Of a stretch of DNA of 38,376 bases, positions 16,002 to 24,954 are shown one piece after another. Every line of letters starts with the position of its first letter. The first letter of the stretch is position 1. The stretch is from NCBI GenBank assembly GCA_051748565.1, contig JBNJHN010000014.1:1-38376 (forward strand), written 5' to 3'. The notes under the pieces were generated by a model, which had not been told where the DNA came from, ran no database searches, and worked only from the letters and a program-made list of their open reading frames with translations. The DNA comes from SKPH01 sp051748565 (GTDB taxonomy: Bacteria; Bacillota; Dethiobacteria; DTU022). A program made the position numbers and the translations under genes.

Positions 16002-17108
16002 TTATCCGCTTTCAGCAAAACTGATTATCTGATCCCGGCTTAACCCGGCCAGGCCAAGTTTACTTAAGCCAAGCCCCTCCGAACGGTAATCATAGCCGGT
16101 AAGTGCTGCCGCCAGGTCAGCCATCGCAGTGGTTACCGGTGTCTTAAGGCCCACTACTTCTGCCAGCTGTTCCATGGGAATAAATGAATAACAGATATCT
16201 TCAACCAGCAGCCTTTCAATTTCTTCAATCCGGTTCCACTTTTCGGTATGCCTGTCTGAAGGGTCACCGTGCAGTTCGTAGAGGGTACTGCCTTCAAGCT
16301 CATATATAGTGCGGCAGTCGTCCGGCCAGCTCTCCGTTTCACAGTCGAAAGCAGCAGCAATTCGCATTCTTTCAAGATCATGGGCATCGGTTAGCCTGGA
16401 AGCGCACCTGGACACCTCCCCGTAAAAACGGAATTCACGGGCCCGCTCGAAGAAAAATTCAGCCCTGGGTAAAGCGATCTGAACATGAACTCCCGGGTTG
16501 CCGGGCCTGAAATTTAGCTCCAGCACATTCTTGCACGGCCTGGTCTGAGGGTAAACCTGGTGTACTGCTGCCAGGGCTTTTTCATTGCCCGCCGCCGGCC
16601 AGGCTGAAAGGTAGAGAGCCCGCTTCCAGTTGCCTATTTCAACTGCAGATGGACCGGTTTTACCACTTAAGTAAGGCATAAGCGCCATTTCAGCAAAAAT
16701 ATATTTCTCATAAGCGCCCGTCTTTCTAAGCAGATCCCTGAAACGAAACGAAGCCCAGTAGCCGGTTGTGATTACCACAACCTGGCCGGGTTTAAAATGG
16801 GGAGTAAGTTCTTCCAGAAAGGGACCGACCGCCATGGCGGGAACATTAATAAAAACAAGGCTGCTGCCGGCCAGGGCTTCCACAGGGTCGGCGGTAATAA
16901 CATTGAGGCGAGCTAAACCTGTTTTACCGGAATAAGGCAAACCGCTCAGCTGAATTCCCCCTGCCGCCCTGATTGGATCCAGGTTTCTACTGAAATCATC
17001 TATATCATAAAGATTTACCCTGCAGCCGATCATGGCCAGATCAGCAGCCATGGCCAGTCCTCCACTGCCACTGCCGCAAATAGTTATTCCCGGTTTTTGA
17101 TCTGTCAT
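16002..17108 (-). CDS. Opine (octopine/nopaline) dehydrogenase-like protein
   Basis: A 368-residue NAD(P)-dependent protein with an N-terminal Rossmann domain (ITICGSGSGGLAMAADLA, then the acidic end of the second strand in LYDIDD) and a C-terminal helical domain of the octopine dehydrogenase type. The family's catalytic histidine is visible in the NPGVHV motif at about residue 205. Opine dehydrogenases make or oxidatively split secondary amines formed from an amino acid and a 2-oxo acid. It lies 20 bases after an MttB-family gene and is probably co-transcribed with it; in this setting an oxidative role on a demethylated amine is more likely than opine synthesis (inference). The ATG is preceded by GGAGG. 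Confidence 0.82.
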   Translation of the reverse strand: MTDQKPGITICGSGSGGLAMAADLAMIGCRVNLYDIDDFSRNLDPIRAAGGIQLSGLPYSGKTGLARLNVITADPVEALAGSSLVFINVPAMAVGPFLEELTPHFKPGQVVVITTGYWASFRFRDLLRKTGAYEKYIFAEMALMPYLSGKTGPSAVEIGNWKRALYLSAWPAAGNEKALAAVHQVYPQTRPCKNVLELNFRPGNPGVHVQIALPRAEFFFERAREFRFYGEVSRCASRLTDAHDLERMRIAAAFDCETESWPDDCRTIYELEGSTLYELHGDPSDRHTEKWNRIEEIERLLVEDICYSFIPMEQLAEVVGLKTPVTTAMADLAAALTGYDYRSEGLGLSKLGLAGLSRDQIISFAESG

Positions 17109-17127
17109 AATCTAATATCCTCCCGCT

Positions 17128-18570
17128 TCAGGCCAATTGAAAGGTTTCAGCCTGGCCGTAGTGATCTTTGAAATATTTTACGAGGGTAGCTTCAACATGG
17201 GAAGGCAGGCCCGGTTTGCTGTAATTACCCAGGCGGCGAAGGCAAACATCCATCGCCCGGCCTGGAAAATCCTGCGTGCCGGTAGTATTTCCTGTTTTAA
17301 ATGGCTGCCTGGCATCTATGGCAGGCTGCCAGTACTCAAGGCGAAAAAAGAAAGCAGTTTCATCAGATGTCAGGTAATTCCCCCCGGGGCCGACTTTTTC
17401 AACTAAACTGGTGAGCATGGTTTCATTACTGACTTCAATACCCCTGAGCAGGCGTTTTACAGCCATTACCATACTCTCGTCAATTATAAATTTTTCATAG
17501 GATATACTCATATACGAATCCAGCACCCCGATAGCATGGGGGACATAATCAAAACCAGACATCATTGTTAAGATCAGATTCATCATTGATTCATATCCTG
17601 CCTGGACATCAACAGACTTGGCATCATTTAAAGCACCACCACCGCGAAAGGGCAGGTTGTAATATCGGGCAACCTGCTTAGCTGCCAGCTGCAGAAGAAT
17701 TCCTTCCGGTGCACCGGTGGCCATATTAATATGACGCATATCAGTTACCGAAGACAAATTGCCGTAAACAACCGGGGTTCCTTCTCTGATCAGTTGAACT
17801 AAAATAATACCGGCCAGGATTTCAGCGTTATTAACTGCCAGGGTAGCGGCCAGGGTTGGAGGAGTGGTAGTTCCGGCCATACCACAGGAAGTAACACAGA
17901 GCGGCTGGTCGGACTGAGCGTAAACATAGGCCGCTTTCAAGTCACTTGTGTCATATGTTAACGGGCTTATAGGACAGATTGTTCCGAGAACCATGTTCGC
18001 TTCCAGTCCTTCATAAACTGTTTCAGCAAGATGCAAACACTCCCGGGCAACTGCTTCATTTAAGGTAAGGCCCGGAAGAGGCTTATCGGTATAGAGGGCC
18101 GAACAGATCATAGAAAAGGCCGGTAATGCATGCTGGCTAATATCGACCGGATTTGTGATCCCTGCACAGTTTAAATTAATCACGTCACTGGTCTGAACCA
18201 GCTTCGTTAATTTTAAAAAGTCATCAGTTGTTGCTTTCCGTCTCTGTCCAAAACTATCGGTTATATAGATAGAGCCCCTGGTCGCTTCCAGAGCGGGAAT
18301 ACCATTTCCGATAATAACATCTTTTTGCGGGTTGCGGGATTTTAAAGTAAATCCTGGTGGGCATGCCTTGAGGGCTTTTTCTACAAGCCCGGGTGGAATG
18401 TAAACCCTGTTTCTATCGAGCCTTGCCCCGTGAAACTGCATTAAAAGGCGGGCATCTTCGGAATGAAAGACCAATCCGGTTTTATCAAGTATTTCCAAGG
18501 TAGAATTATGAATATCTTCTATCTCAGATTTACCAAGCACTTCAATTTTAGCATTAATCATATTAAACAA
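17128..18570 (-). CDS. MttB-family methyltransferase (copy C, diverged)
   Basis: A 480-residue MttB-superfamily protein, clearly more distant from copies A, B and D than those are from each other. It keeps the general frame (IHNSTLEILDKTGLVFHSED, AVNNAEILAGIILVQL, EKVGPGGNYLTSDET), but where the others have G-C-T-D/N-A it has GGALNDAKSVDVQAGYES, and the barrel-end H-D-L-G-Y motif is replaced by PHAIGVLDSY. This suggests a different substrate. No in-frame amber codon is present. The start is the TTG at 18570, 11 bases after GGAGG, or the ATG at 18561. It is followed closely by the opine-dehydrogenase-like gene and preceded by the Mo hydroxylase genes after a 137-base gap. Confidence 0.88.
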   Translation of the reverse strand: MFNMINAKIEVLGKSEIEDIHNSTLEILDKTGLVFHSEDARLLMQFHGARLDRNRVYIPPGLVEKALKACPPGFTLKSRNPQKDVIIGNGIPALEATRGSIYITDSFGQRRKATTDDFLKLTKLVQTSDVINLNCAGITNPVDISQHALPAFSMICSALYTDKPLPGLTLNEAVARECLHLAETVYEGLEANMVLGTICPISPLTYDTSDLKAAYVYAQSDQPLCVTSCGMAGTTTPPTLAATLAVNNAEILAGIILVQLIREGTPVVYGNLSSVTDMRHINMATGAPEGILLQLAAKQVARYYNLPFRGGGALNDAKSVDVQAGYESMMNLILTMMSGFDYVPHAIGVLDSYMSISYEKFIIDESMVMAVKRLLRGIEVSNETMLTSLVEKVGPGGNYLTSDETAFFFRLEYWQPAIDARQPFKTGNTTGTQDFPGRAMDVCLRRLGNYSKPGLPSHVEATLVKYFKDHYGQAETFQLA

Positions 18571-18707
18571 TTAAGTTTGTGCCTCCCCGATCATCTCAGC
18601 CCCGGGGTTTAACAGCCCGCGGGATGTCAGATGTCAGCTCACTTGCTATTGAATACCAAGTATAATTTTCTTTCCTTCATTGGCCGGGTTAAAACGCTGA
18701 TCATGAG

Positions 18708-19181
18708 TTAGCCTTTCAGCTTTTCGGCGGCAAGCAAGATTGCCTCTTCTATCTGCTTATACCCGCTGCAACGGCAAAGGTTGCCTGATATTGCCATTTT
18801 AACTTCTTCAGATGACGGATCAGGATTTGCTTTAAGCAGGGCGTACGCGCTCATAACCATACCCGGGGTGCAGAAACCGCACTGGATGGCCCCTTTTTCT
18901 ACAAATGCCACCTGGATGGGGTAATATTCTTCACCACTGGAAAGGCTTTCAATAGTTTCTACCCGGCAATCTTTTACCTTCCCCAGGGGCACCAGGCATG
19001 AATTAACCGGCAGCCCGTCTAAAAGAACAGTGCACGCTCCACACTCGCCCCTGCCGCAGCCGGCCTTGGTACCAAATAAATTAAACTTCTCCCTTAAAAC
19101 ATTAAGCAGACTTTCCGCCGGATCGACATCTATTTTAACCGGTTCATTGTTTAAAATAAAATCTACTTCCTGTTTATCCAC
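18708..19181 (-). CDS. Molybdenum hydroxylase, [2Fe-2S] subunit
   Basis: The small iron-sulfur subunit (157 residues) of a xanthine dehydrogenase/CO dehydrogenase-type molybdenum hydroxylase. The N-terminal plant-type [2Fe-2S] motif GCGRGECGACTVLLDG plus a later cysteine, and the second cluster motif CGFCTPGMVMSAYALL with CRCSGY, carry eight cysteine ligands for two clusters. It passes electrons from the Mo site to the FAD subunit. The GTG start comes one base after the stop of the FAD subunit gene, with GAGAGGGG ahead of it, so the three genes are translated in order large, FAD, small. See the large subunit for the likely reaction. Confidence 0.95.
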   Translation of the reverse strand: MDKQEVDFILNNEPVKIDVDPAESLLNVLREKFNLFGTKAGCGRGECGACTVLLDGLPVNSCLVPLGKVKDCRVETIESLSSGEEYYPIQVAFVEKGAIQCGFCTPGMVMSAYALLKANPDPSSEEVKMAISGNLCRCSGYKQIEEAILLAAEKLKG

Positions 19182-19182
19182 C

Positions 19183-20046
19183 TCAAGCCCCTCTCTTTCT
19201 ATCCAAGGCTACTTTCGCTGCTCTTCGGATAACCCTGGCAGCCAGTACACCGACCAGGTGACTTCTGTACTGCGCAGTGCAGCGCAGCAGGGAACTGCGC
19301 ACTTCGACTTCGGAAACAGCCGTTTTTTCAATTCTGGTATAGGTATCTTCTGCTACAGAAGCGCCTTTAAGCATTGCTTCTACCTCCAGCAGGCGGGTCG
19401 GGGCAGGCTTAACGGGCGCCAAAACCAGACGGACATCCTGAAAAACTCCATTAGATATTTTAACCCTGGCTGCTGCATTAACTATTGGCAGGGCCAGCGC
19501 CCTGCGGGAAGCAAACCTCTCAAAGGCCGAGCCTTCATTTTCACCGCAGGCCTTGAAAATCAGCCTGACCATGATCTTCCTGCTGCAGTCAACCCTTGTA
19601 CGATTAAAGCTCTCATATAACTTTTCAACTTCAAGCTCACCTGTATCTCCCTGGATGCCGGCAAAAACAGCTTTAGCCCCCAGCGCCACAAGCGCTACTG
19701 CTGCATCAGCTGCCGGTGCAGCGGTAATAACGTTGCCTCCCAGGGTTCCAAGATTCCTGATCTGGGGAGAACCTACCAGTGAACAGGCCTCTGCCAGGGC
19801 AAGAGCTTTTTCCTGCACCAGGGTGGAAGCTGCCGCCTCACTGTGCGTTACGGCAGAACCAAGGATAATGAAACCTTCTTTTTCTTCTATACTCCTTGTT
19901 TCCGGAATCCCCGTAATATCAAGGGCGCGCTCAGGCATACCCTTCAGGTAGAGGTCGGTTGCCCCGGCTATAATCCTGGCACATCCCTGGCTGTCAGATA
20001 AAAAGGCTAAAGCTTCGTTCATGCTGGCTGCTTTTAGATAGCTCAC
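19183..20046 (-). CDS. Molybdenum hydroxylase, FAD subunit
   Basis: The medium, FAD-binding subunit (287 residues) of the same enzyme. FAD motifs are visible as IIAGATDLYLKG near residue 25 and as IRNLGTLGGNVITAAPAAD near 97-115, followed by the C-terminal CO-dehydrogenase flavoprotein domain with R-A-L-A-L-P-I-V-N-A-A-A. It takes electrons from the iron-sulfur subunit and gives them to an unknown acceptor. Its ATG overlaps the end of the large-subunit gene by four bases. No tyrosine-containing [4Fe-4S] insertion of the 4-hydroxybenzoyl-CoA reductase kind is seen. Confidence 0.93.
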   Translation of the reverse strand: MSYLKAASMNEALAFLSDSQGCARIIAGATDLYLKGMPERALDITGIPETRSIEEKEGFIILGSAVTHSEAAASTLVQEKALALAEACSLVGSPQIRNLGTLGGNVITAAPAADAAVALVALGAKAVFAGIQGDTGELEVEKLYESFNRTRVDCSRKIMVRLIFKACGENEGSAFERFASRRALALPIVNAAARVKISNGVFQDVRLVLAPVKPAPTRLLEVEAMLKGASVAEDTYTRIEKTAVSEVEVRSSLLRCTAQYRSHLVGVLAARVIRRAAKVALDRKRGA

Positions 20047-22334
20047 TGCTCACACTCCCATCCTGCCAGGAGCTGATATATTTTCTCTGCTGTTATTGGA
20101 AGCTCAGTTACCCATCCCCCGGCCGCATCGGCGACTGCATTGGCTATTGCCCCTAAAACGGGAACCATCACTATTTCTCCAAGTCCCTTGGAGCCGTAGG
20201 GACCTTCGGGATCATCCATTTCAATGAAGTAGTAATCAATATGGGGAACATCTATAGATGTAGGCATTTTATAATCTGCAAAGGTAGGGTTTGCCACCCT
20301 GCCACCGTCGAATAGGTAGCCCTCTAAACAGCTCATTCCAACCCCCTGCGTTACCCCGCCGTAGACCTGTCCTGCTGCTGCAATCCGGTTTACAATACGG
20401 CCGGAATCGTGAGCTGCAACAAGGCGGTGAACAGTGAGCAGGCCGGTCTCTTTATCTATCGAAACTTCTGCTCCGTGGGCGGCAAAAGAATAGGTCACAG
20501 AAATATTTCCATATCCGCTATCATCATAACTACTTTTAGCGGGCACATATTTTCCTTCCCCCGTAATGTTTAAACCGCAGGTTTTGCTGTGATAAAACCT
20601 GGCCGGTTCAGCTAGATCTGCAACCTTTTTATGTGTTCCGTCTGAAAGACCATTATCAAGACCCCTGGGAACAGAACCCATCTCTATTAACACATTATCG
20701 ATTTTGTCACTTAAATCTTCAGCGGCAAGTTGCACAGCTTTACCCCCGATAGTTGTCTGGCGCATCGCCAGGGCTCCAAGTGAATGGGGGCTTGAAAGGG
20801 TATCCCTGGATTGAACGGTAATCTTTTTCGGTTCAATTCGCAGGGCCCTGGCTGCAATTAGGGCGAAAGCGGCATGTGCGCCCTGCCCGTAATCCTGTTC
20901 CCCGGTGAAAACTGTAACCCGCCCGTCAAGCTCCAGGCGGGCCAGGGCGGATGCTCCGCGGAAATTTTGATCGAATACAAGGCTGCCATTGGCATGAATC
21001 GCAGCACTCAGGCCGTAACCGCGGCCTTCCTGTTTAGCGGCCCAGCCGATTTCATCCGCTGCCTTCTGCAGGCAAAGGTCAAGGGCACAGCTTTTTATCT
21101 CAAGCCCATGAACCGTGGTGTCTCCCTGGCGGGTGCAGTTTTTCAAACGGATTTCAAGCGGATCAATGCCCAGTTTTTTTGCCGCCATATCGATCAGTGA
21201 TTCGGTGGCGAAGTTTGCAGCCTGGTTTCCGTAAGCCCTGTACTGTCCCGTGGGAACCTTGTTGGTATAAATCAACCTGACCCTGGTTTTTATACTTGGA
21301 ATACGGTAAACCGAATCATTGCGCTCGGAAATTGTCCTTGAAACCCAGGGGGCCTGGGCGCTGTAAGCGCCGTTATCTGTAATAATATCTGCCTCGCGGG
21401 CTAATATAGTACCATCCATGCGCAGGGCCATTTTAAGGTTTATATGCGCTGCAATCATCGGACGCCCGGCGATAAATTCTTCTTCCCGGGTCAGCTTAAT
21501 TTTTACCGGCTTGCCAGTCTTGATGGCCAGGAGAGCGGAGAGAATATAAACTTTAAGATTGCCGTAAACCCTGCCGCCAAACCCACCGCCCATCACCGGG
21601 CCTACTACCCGCACCTTTGAAAGGGGCATATTCAGCACTTCTGCAACAATTGTCCTTACACTGTCCGGGGATTGGACAGCCGTATGCAGGGTAAGTCCTG
21701 TGTAGGGATCATTAATTGCAACACAGGCGATCGGTTCCAGGTAGGCAGCGTGTATAGCCGGAATACTAAAGCTGTTCTCTACTATTAGGTCTGCATCCCT
21801 GTAAGCATCCTCTACACTTCCTCTCTCCAGATCTCTTTCCCAGGCCACATTTCCCGGGTAGTTATCGTGCAGTAAGGGCGCTCCATCCTTCAATGCTTCT
21901 TCGGGTTCAAATACGGACGGCAGCTCTTCATAATCAACATTGATCGCTTTGACGGCTCTTTCTGCTGTCGTTAGGTCAACTGCCGCAACTGCCGCAACTT
22001 CATCTCCCAGGTAGCGAACCCGGCTATCTGCAAGCGGCAGTTCATCCTTTACCACTATGCCAAAAAACCTGTCCTTTACACTGCTTCCCTTTATAACCGC
22101 CCTTACTCCCGGAACAGCCTCGGCTGCCTCTGTATCTATATTTTTTATCAGGGCATGGGAATGGGGGCTGCGCACTATTTTCCCGTGCAGCATACCCGGG
22201 AAATTAAGATCTATTCCGTAAACAGCCCTGCCTGAAGCTTTAGCCCAGACCTCCGGGCTCTGGTAGGTTTCATGCTTCAGGGCTTGCCCGGTCAGCTCCT
22301 TTCTTTCCATAGTGCCAATTCCTTTTTTCGCCAT
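20043..22334 (-). CDS. Molybdenum hydroxylase, molybdopterin subunit
   Basis: The catalytic large subunit (763 residues) of a xanthine-dehydrogenase-family molybdenum hydroxylase, which adds oxygen from water to an electron-poor carbon, usually in an N-heterocycle or aldehyde. The cofactor motifs GGGFGGRVYG, TGQYRAYGNQAANFATES and the C-terminal GSKGLGE with the likely catalytic glutamate are present. It lacks the A-Y-R-C-S-F-R loop of true CO dehydrogenase. The ATG at 22334 follows GAGG at 9 bases. With methyltransferase genes on both sides the substrate may be a methylated or demethylated N-heterocycle, but xanthine, nicotinate or purine derivatives cannot be told apart by eye. Confidence 0.93.
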   Translation of the reverse strand: MAKKGIGTMERKELTGQALKHETYQSPEVWAKASGRAVYGIDLNFPGMLHGKIVRSPHSHALIKNIDTEAAEAVPGVRAVIKGSSVKDRFFGIVVKDELPLADSRVRYLGDEVAAVAAVDLTTAERAVKAINVDYEELPSVFEPEEALKDGAPLLHDNYPGNVAWERDLERGSVEDAYRDADLIVENSFSIPAIHAAYLEPIACVAINDPYTGLTLHTAVQSPDSVRTIVAEVLNMPLSKVRVVGPVMGGGFGGRVYGNLKVYILSALLAIKTGKPVKIKLTREEEFIAGRPMIAAHINLKMALRMDGTILAREADIITDNGAYSAQAPWVSRTISERNDSVYRIPSIKTRVRLIYTNKVPTGQYRAYGNQAANFATESLIDMAAKKLGIDPLEIRLKNCTRQGDTTVHGLEIKSCALDLCLQKAADEIGWAAKQEGRGYGLSAAIHANGSLVFDQNFRGASALARLELDGRVTVFTGEQDYGQGAHAAFALIAARALRIEPKKITVQSRDTLSSPHSLGALAMRQTTIGGKAVQLAAEDLSDKIDNVLIEMGSVPRGLDNGLSDGTHKKVADLAEPARFYHSKTCGLNITGEGKYVPAKSSYDDSGYGNISVTYSFAAHGAEVSIDKETGLLTVHRLVAAHDSGRIVNRIAAAGQVYGGVTQGVGMSCLEGYLFDGGRVANPTFADYKMPTSIDVPHIDYYFIEMDDPEGPYGSKGLGEIVMVPVLGAIANAVADAAGGWVTELPITAEKIYQLLAGWECEQ

Positions 22335-22621
22335 AAAGATCTTCCTCTTCTCTTATCTAAAACCGACCTGTCTGTAATAGTCAGCTTTTGCTTTTTACGT
22401 AAACGGGAGCAGGCCCCTTTTTCAAATGTTTCCGACTGGGCCATAATATAGGCGATCTCACCTCGCAAAGAGTCAGAAACCGCTTCCGGTTGGTGAGATT
22501 CCATGATGACAATCACCTTTTCCCTGACCCTCTCTGCCATGCTCTTTGCCCCATCCATAAACCAGTCATCACGGCGGCGGTAAAAGAACTGGGGCCCTCG
22601 GTGTCGCCGGGAAGGTGACAA
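22292..22621 (-). pseudogene. C-terminal remnant of an MttB-family methyltransferase
   Basis: This short open frame (109 codons) contains a stretch of about 50 residues that lines up with the end of MttB-family proteins: R-R-R-D-D-W, then MDGAKSMAERVREKV, then SHQPEAVSDSLRGEI. The copy D protein in this window ends in a matching way (E-T-W-E-K-M-G-S-K then ELAREKAAALL). Nothing of the preceding 430 residues is left, because the MmgE/PrpD gene ends only 18 bases upstream. The last 40 codons are unrelated and run into the large-subunit gene. A small stand-alone protein cannot be excluded, but a deletion remnant explains the likeness better. Confidence 0.55.
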
Positions 22622-22639
22622 ACAGTCGAGTCCCCCCGG

Positions 22640-23998
22640 TCACTTTTTTTGCTTGTTGTTTAATACTGCACTTCGATTTACCAGTGCTGTCAGTTCTCTT
22701 ACATTTTTTAGATCTTCAAAATTCCAAACCATTTCCACCAGTTGATCAACTCTTTCAGGTGTTACCACATAAGCGGCCAGTTTACGGAATTTGTTCTCCA
22801 AATCTTTTTCGCTGTAGCGGTCTGCGCCTCTCTCAATTACTCCTGAATCAAATTTACTACCATCTTTAAGGGTAATCTCCACCGCGCTGTACATGCGCAG
22901 ATCCATCTCTTTCATCTCTTTATAAAGCCTGTCAACGCCGGGATCGATCTCCACCTCTATCCGATCAAAAATGTAAATTACTTCAGGGTCAGAAAACCTC
23001 TTCTCTAAAATTTGGGCAGGGCCGAGTTCGCGGTCAAGAACCAGGCAGGCCAGGGGCCATTTAACACTAAACTGGGCTTCCTCAGTTGTCCTGGGATATC
23101 CCTGGTAGAGCACTGCTGCCTCTTCAAAGGTTTTAACCCTGATCCTTTCGATTCGAGAAGGTTCAATATGATAATCATCCAGGAGTTTTAGGGCTGCCAC
23201 CCCCGCAGCATGGCCCCAGGCACAGGATGCCCACTCCTTGTGAAAAACCCAGTCCGCCACCCAGTAGGTATCGCCAATATCTGAAACCCATTCTTCATAT
23301 TTCTCCATATGCAGCAGGGAAGGCAGTCCCGTATATCCATCTTTGGCAAGCAGGGCAGAGGTTATACCGTTCATCGCCCCCCACCCGATGGCATGCTTTA
23401 CCATAGTCGGGTTATAAATGTCCCGCATCATGGGGGCGTTAGGAGCATGGTATTCGGCAATACCCAGTGCATGGTTAATCCGATCCGGGCTCAATCTAAG
23501 CAAATGTGAAGCAGCAGCAGCACAGCCAACAGACCCCCAGGAACCGCAGGATTGATACGTTTCATGCAAATCATGCCAGCAGCGTCCGGAACGGATTGAT
23601 ATTTCATAGCCCACTACCAGCGCTTCAAGCAGTTCTTTCCCTCCGACGCCTGTTTTTTCAGCTACAGCCAAAGCGGCAGGGAAAAGCTGTGCCCCCGGAT
23701 GACCGCGGGTATAGATAGCATCGTCGTCGAGATCAAGGGCATTTGCAGCACAGGCATTGGCAAAAGCTGCTCCCGTTGCGGACACTCTTTTCTTCTGCAA
23801 TAGTATCGTGGAATCATTGCCCCCAAAGTTTTCTACAGCAAAACAGGAAGCTATTTTACTGACCGGCGCAAGCGTGCCGACCAGGGTTACACCAAGATTA
23901 TCAAGCAAGCACATCAGGGCCTTCCTTTTAACTTTTTGCGGCAATGACTCCCACTTAGTATCCCTGATAAATGATGCTATTTTATCCTCACTCTTCAT
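22640..23998 (-). CDS. MmgE/PrpD family protein
   Basis: A 452-residue protein of the MmgE/PrpD family, whose known members include 2-methylcitrate dehydratase, cis-aconitate decarboxylase and imine/iminodisuccinate-acting enzymes. The helical N-terminal domain shows the family segments ALDLDDDAIYTRGHPGAQLF and VVGYEISIRSGRC, and YNPTMVKHAIGWGAMNG lies near residue 200. The lid domain follows with R-I-R-V-K-T-F. No methylcitrate-cycle genes are nearby, so PrpD itself is unlikely; in this cluster it more probably acts on a small hydroxy- or amino-acid intermediate (inference). It is packed between the ABC permease gene and the methyltransferase remnant, 8 bases after the permease stop. Confidence 0.88.
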   Translation of the reverse strand: MKSEDKIASFIRDTKWESLPQKVKRKALMCLLDNLGVTLVGTLAPVSKIASCFAVENFGGNDSTILLQKKRVSATGAAFANACAANALDLDDDAIYTRGHPGAQLFPAALAVAEKTGVGGKELLEALVVGYEISIRSGRCWHDLHETYQSCGSWGSVGCAAAASHLLRLSPDRINHALGIAEYHAPNAPMMRDIYNPTMVKHAIGWGAMNGITSALLAKDGYTGLPSLLHMEKYEEWVSDIGDTYWVADWVFHKEWASCAWGHAAGVAALKLLDDYHIEPSRIERIRVKTFEEAAVLYQGYPRTTEEAQFSVKWPLACLVLDRELGPAQILEKRFSDPEVIYIFDRIEVEIDPGVDRLYKEMKEMDLRMYSAVEITLKDGSKFDSGVIERGADRYSEKDLENKFRKLAAYVVTPERVDQLVEMVWNFEDLKNVRELTALVNRSAVLNNKQKK

Positions 23999-24006
23999 AT
24001 TTATAC

Positions 24007-24954
24007 TTACTCTCCCACCCTGATCCTTGGATTTAGCAGTCCATAAAGAATATCTGCCGCCAGGTTAGAGAGGCTGTAAACAGCAACAACAATCATTGAA
24101 CCGGCCTGGATAATCGGTAAATCCTGACGCTGGATGCCGTAAACCAGCAGGCGTCCCAGGCCGGGATAACCATAAACCGCCTCGGTAACAATCAGCCCTC
24201 CAAGCAGCCAGCCAATGCCCATCGCTACAATTGTAACTGTCGGCAAAAGCGAGTTACGCAGCACGTGGCGAACCAGAACCTGGCTGCCGGGCAGCCCTTT
24301 CAGTTCTGCGGCGCGGATATAGTCGGACCTGAGAACATCGATCGTCCCGGAGCGGGTCATACGGGCCACATAGCCTAACCCGGTTAAGCTGACAGTAATG
24401 GCAGGCAGGATCAGGTAAGGCAGCGATTCAATGAAGCTTGTATCAGGATCGATAGATGAATTGGCCGGGAACCAACCGGCGCCGATGGCCAGAAACGAGA
24501 TCAAAAGCAGCCCGCTGACAAACTCGGGCAGACCGACAAAAGCCATGGAAATTCCCGTAATCATCTGGTCCGGCAGCTTGTCTCTTTTCAAAGCTGCAAT
24601 CACCCCGAGAATAATCCCCAGGGGCACATAGATTAATAGTGCCAATCCGGCCAGCATAGCTGAATTGACCAGGCGCTGGGTGACTATCGGCCGCACGGGC
24701 AGTCTGCTGACTAAAGAATTGCCCCAATCACCACGCACAAAGTTTCCGGCCCAGTTGAGATACTGCATATGCAGTGGTTCGTTTAAGCCCAGTTCCTCAC
24801 GCAGGTTGGCAATAGCCGTCTCGGTGGCAAACTGGCCCAATATCACCTGGGCCACATCACCAGGCAAAAACTGGGTGATGGAAAATATAATGATCGAGGC
24901 CAGGATAAGGGTGACAATGATAAAACCTATTCTGCGAATGAAATAAGATCCCAT
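24007..24954 (-). CDS. ABC transporter permease, DppB type
   Basis: A 315-residue inner-membrane permease of the peptide/nickel (DppB/OppB) type with six predicted membrane segments. The N-terminal SYFIRRIGFIIVTLI-type segment, the periplasm-facing loop E-E-L-G-L-N-E-P-L, and the EAA-like coupling motif DYIRAAELKGLPGSQVL are visible. It pairs with the DppC-type permease and the fused ATPase to import a peptide or other small solute delivered by the binding protein at 28052-29632. Its start overlaps the ATPase stop codon by one base, so the genes are in one operon with the order binding protein, DppC, ATPase, DppB, which differs from the usual A-B-C-D-F order. Confidence 0.92.
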   Translation of the reverse strand: MGSYFIRRIGFIIVTLILASIIIFSITQFLPGDVAQVILGQFATETAIANLREELGLNEPLHMQYLNWAGNFVRGDWGNSLVSRLPVRPIVTQRLVNSAMLAGLALLIYVPLGIILGVIAALKRDKLPDQMITGISMAFVGLPEFVSGLLLISFLAIGAGWFPANSSIDPDTSFIESLPYLILPAITVSLTGLGYVARMTRSGTIDVLRSDYIRAAELKGLPGSQVLVRHVLRNSLLPTVTIVAMGIGWLLGGLIVTEAVYGYPGLGRLLVYGIQRQDLPIIQAGSMIVVAVYSLSNLAADILYGLLNPRIRVGE

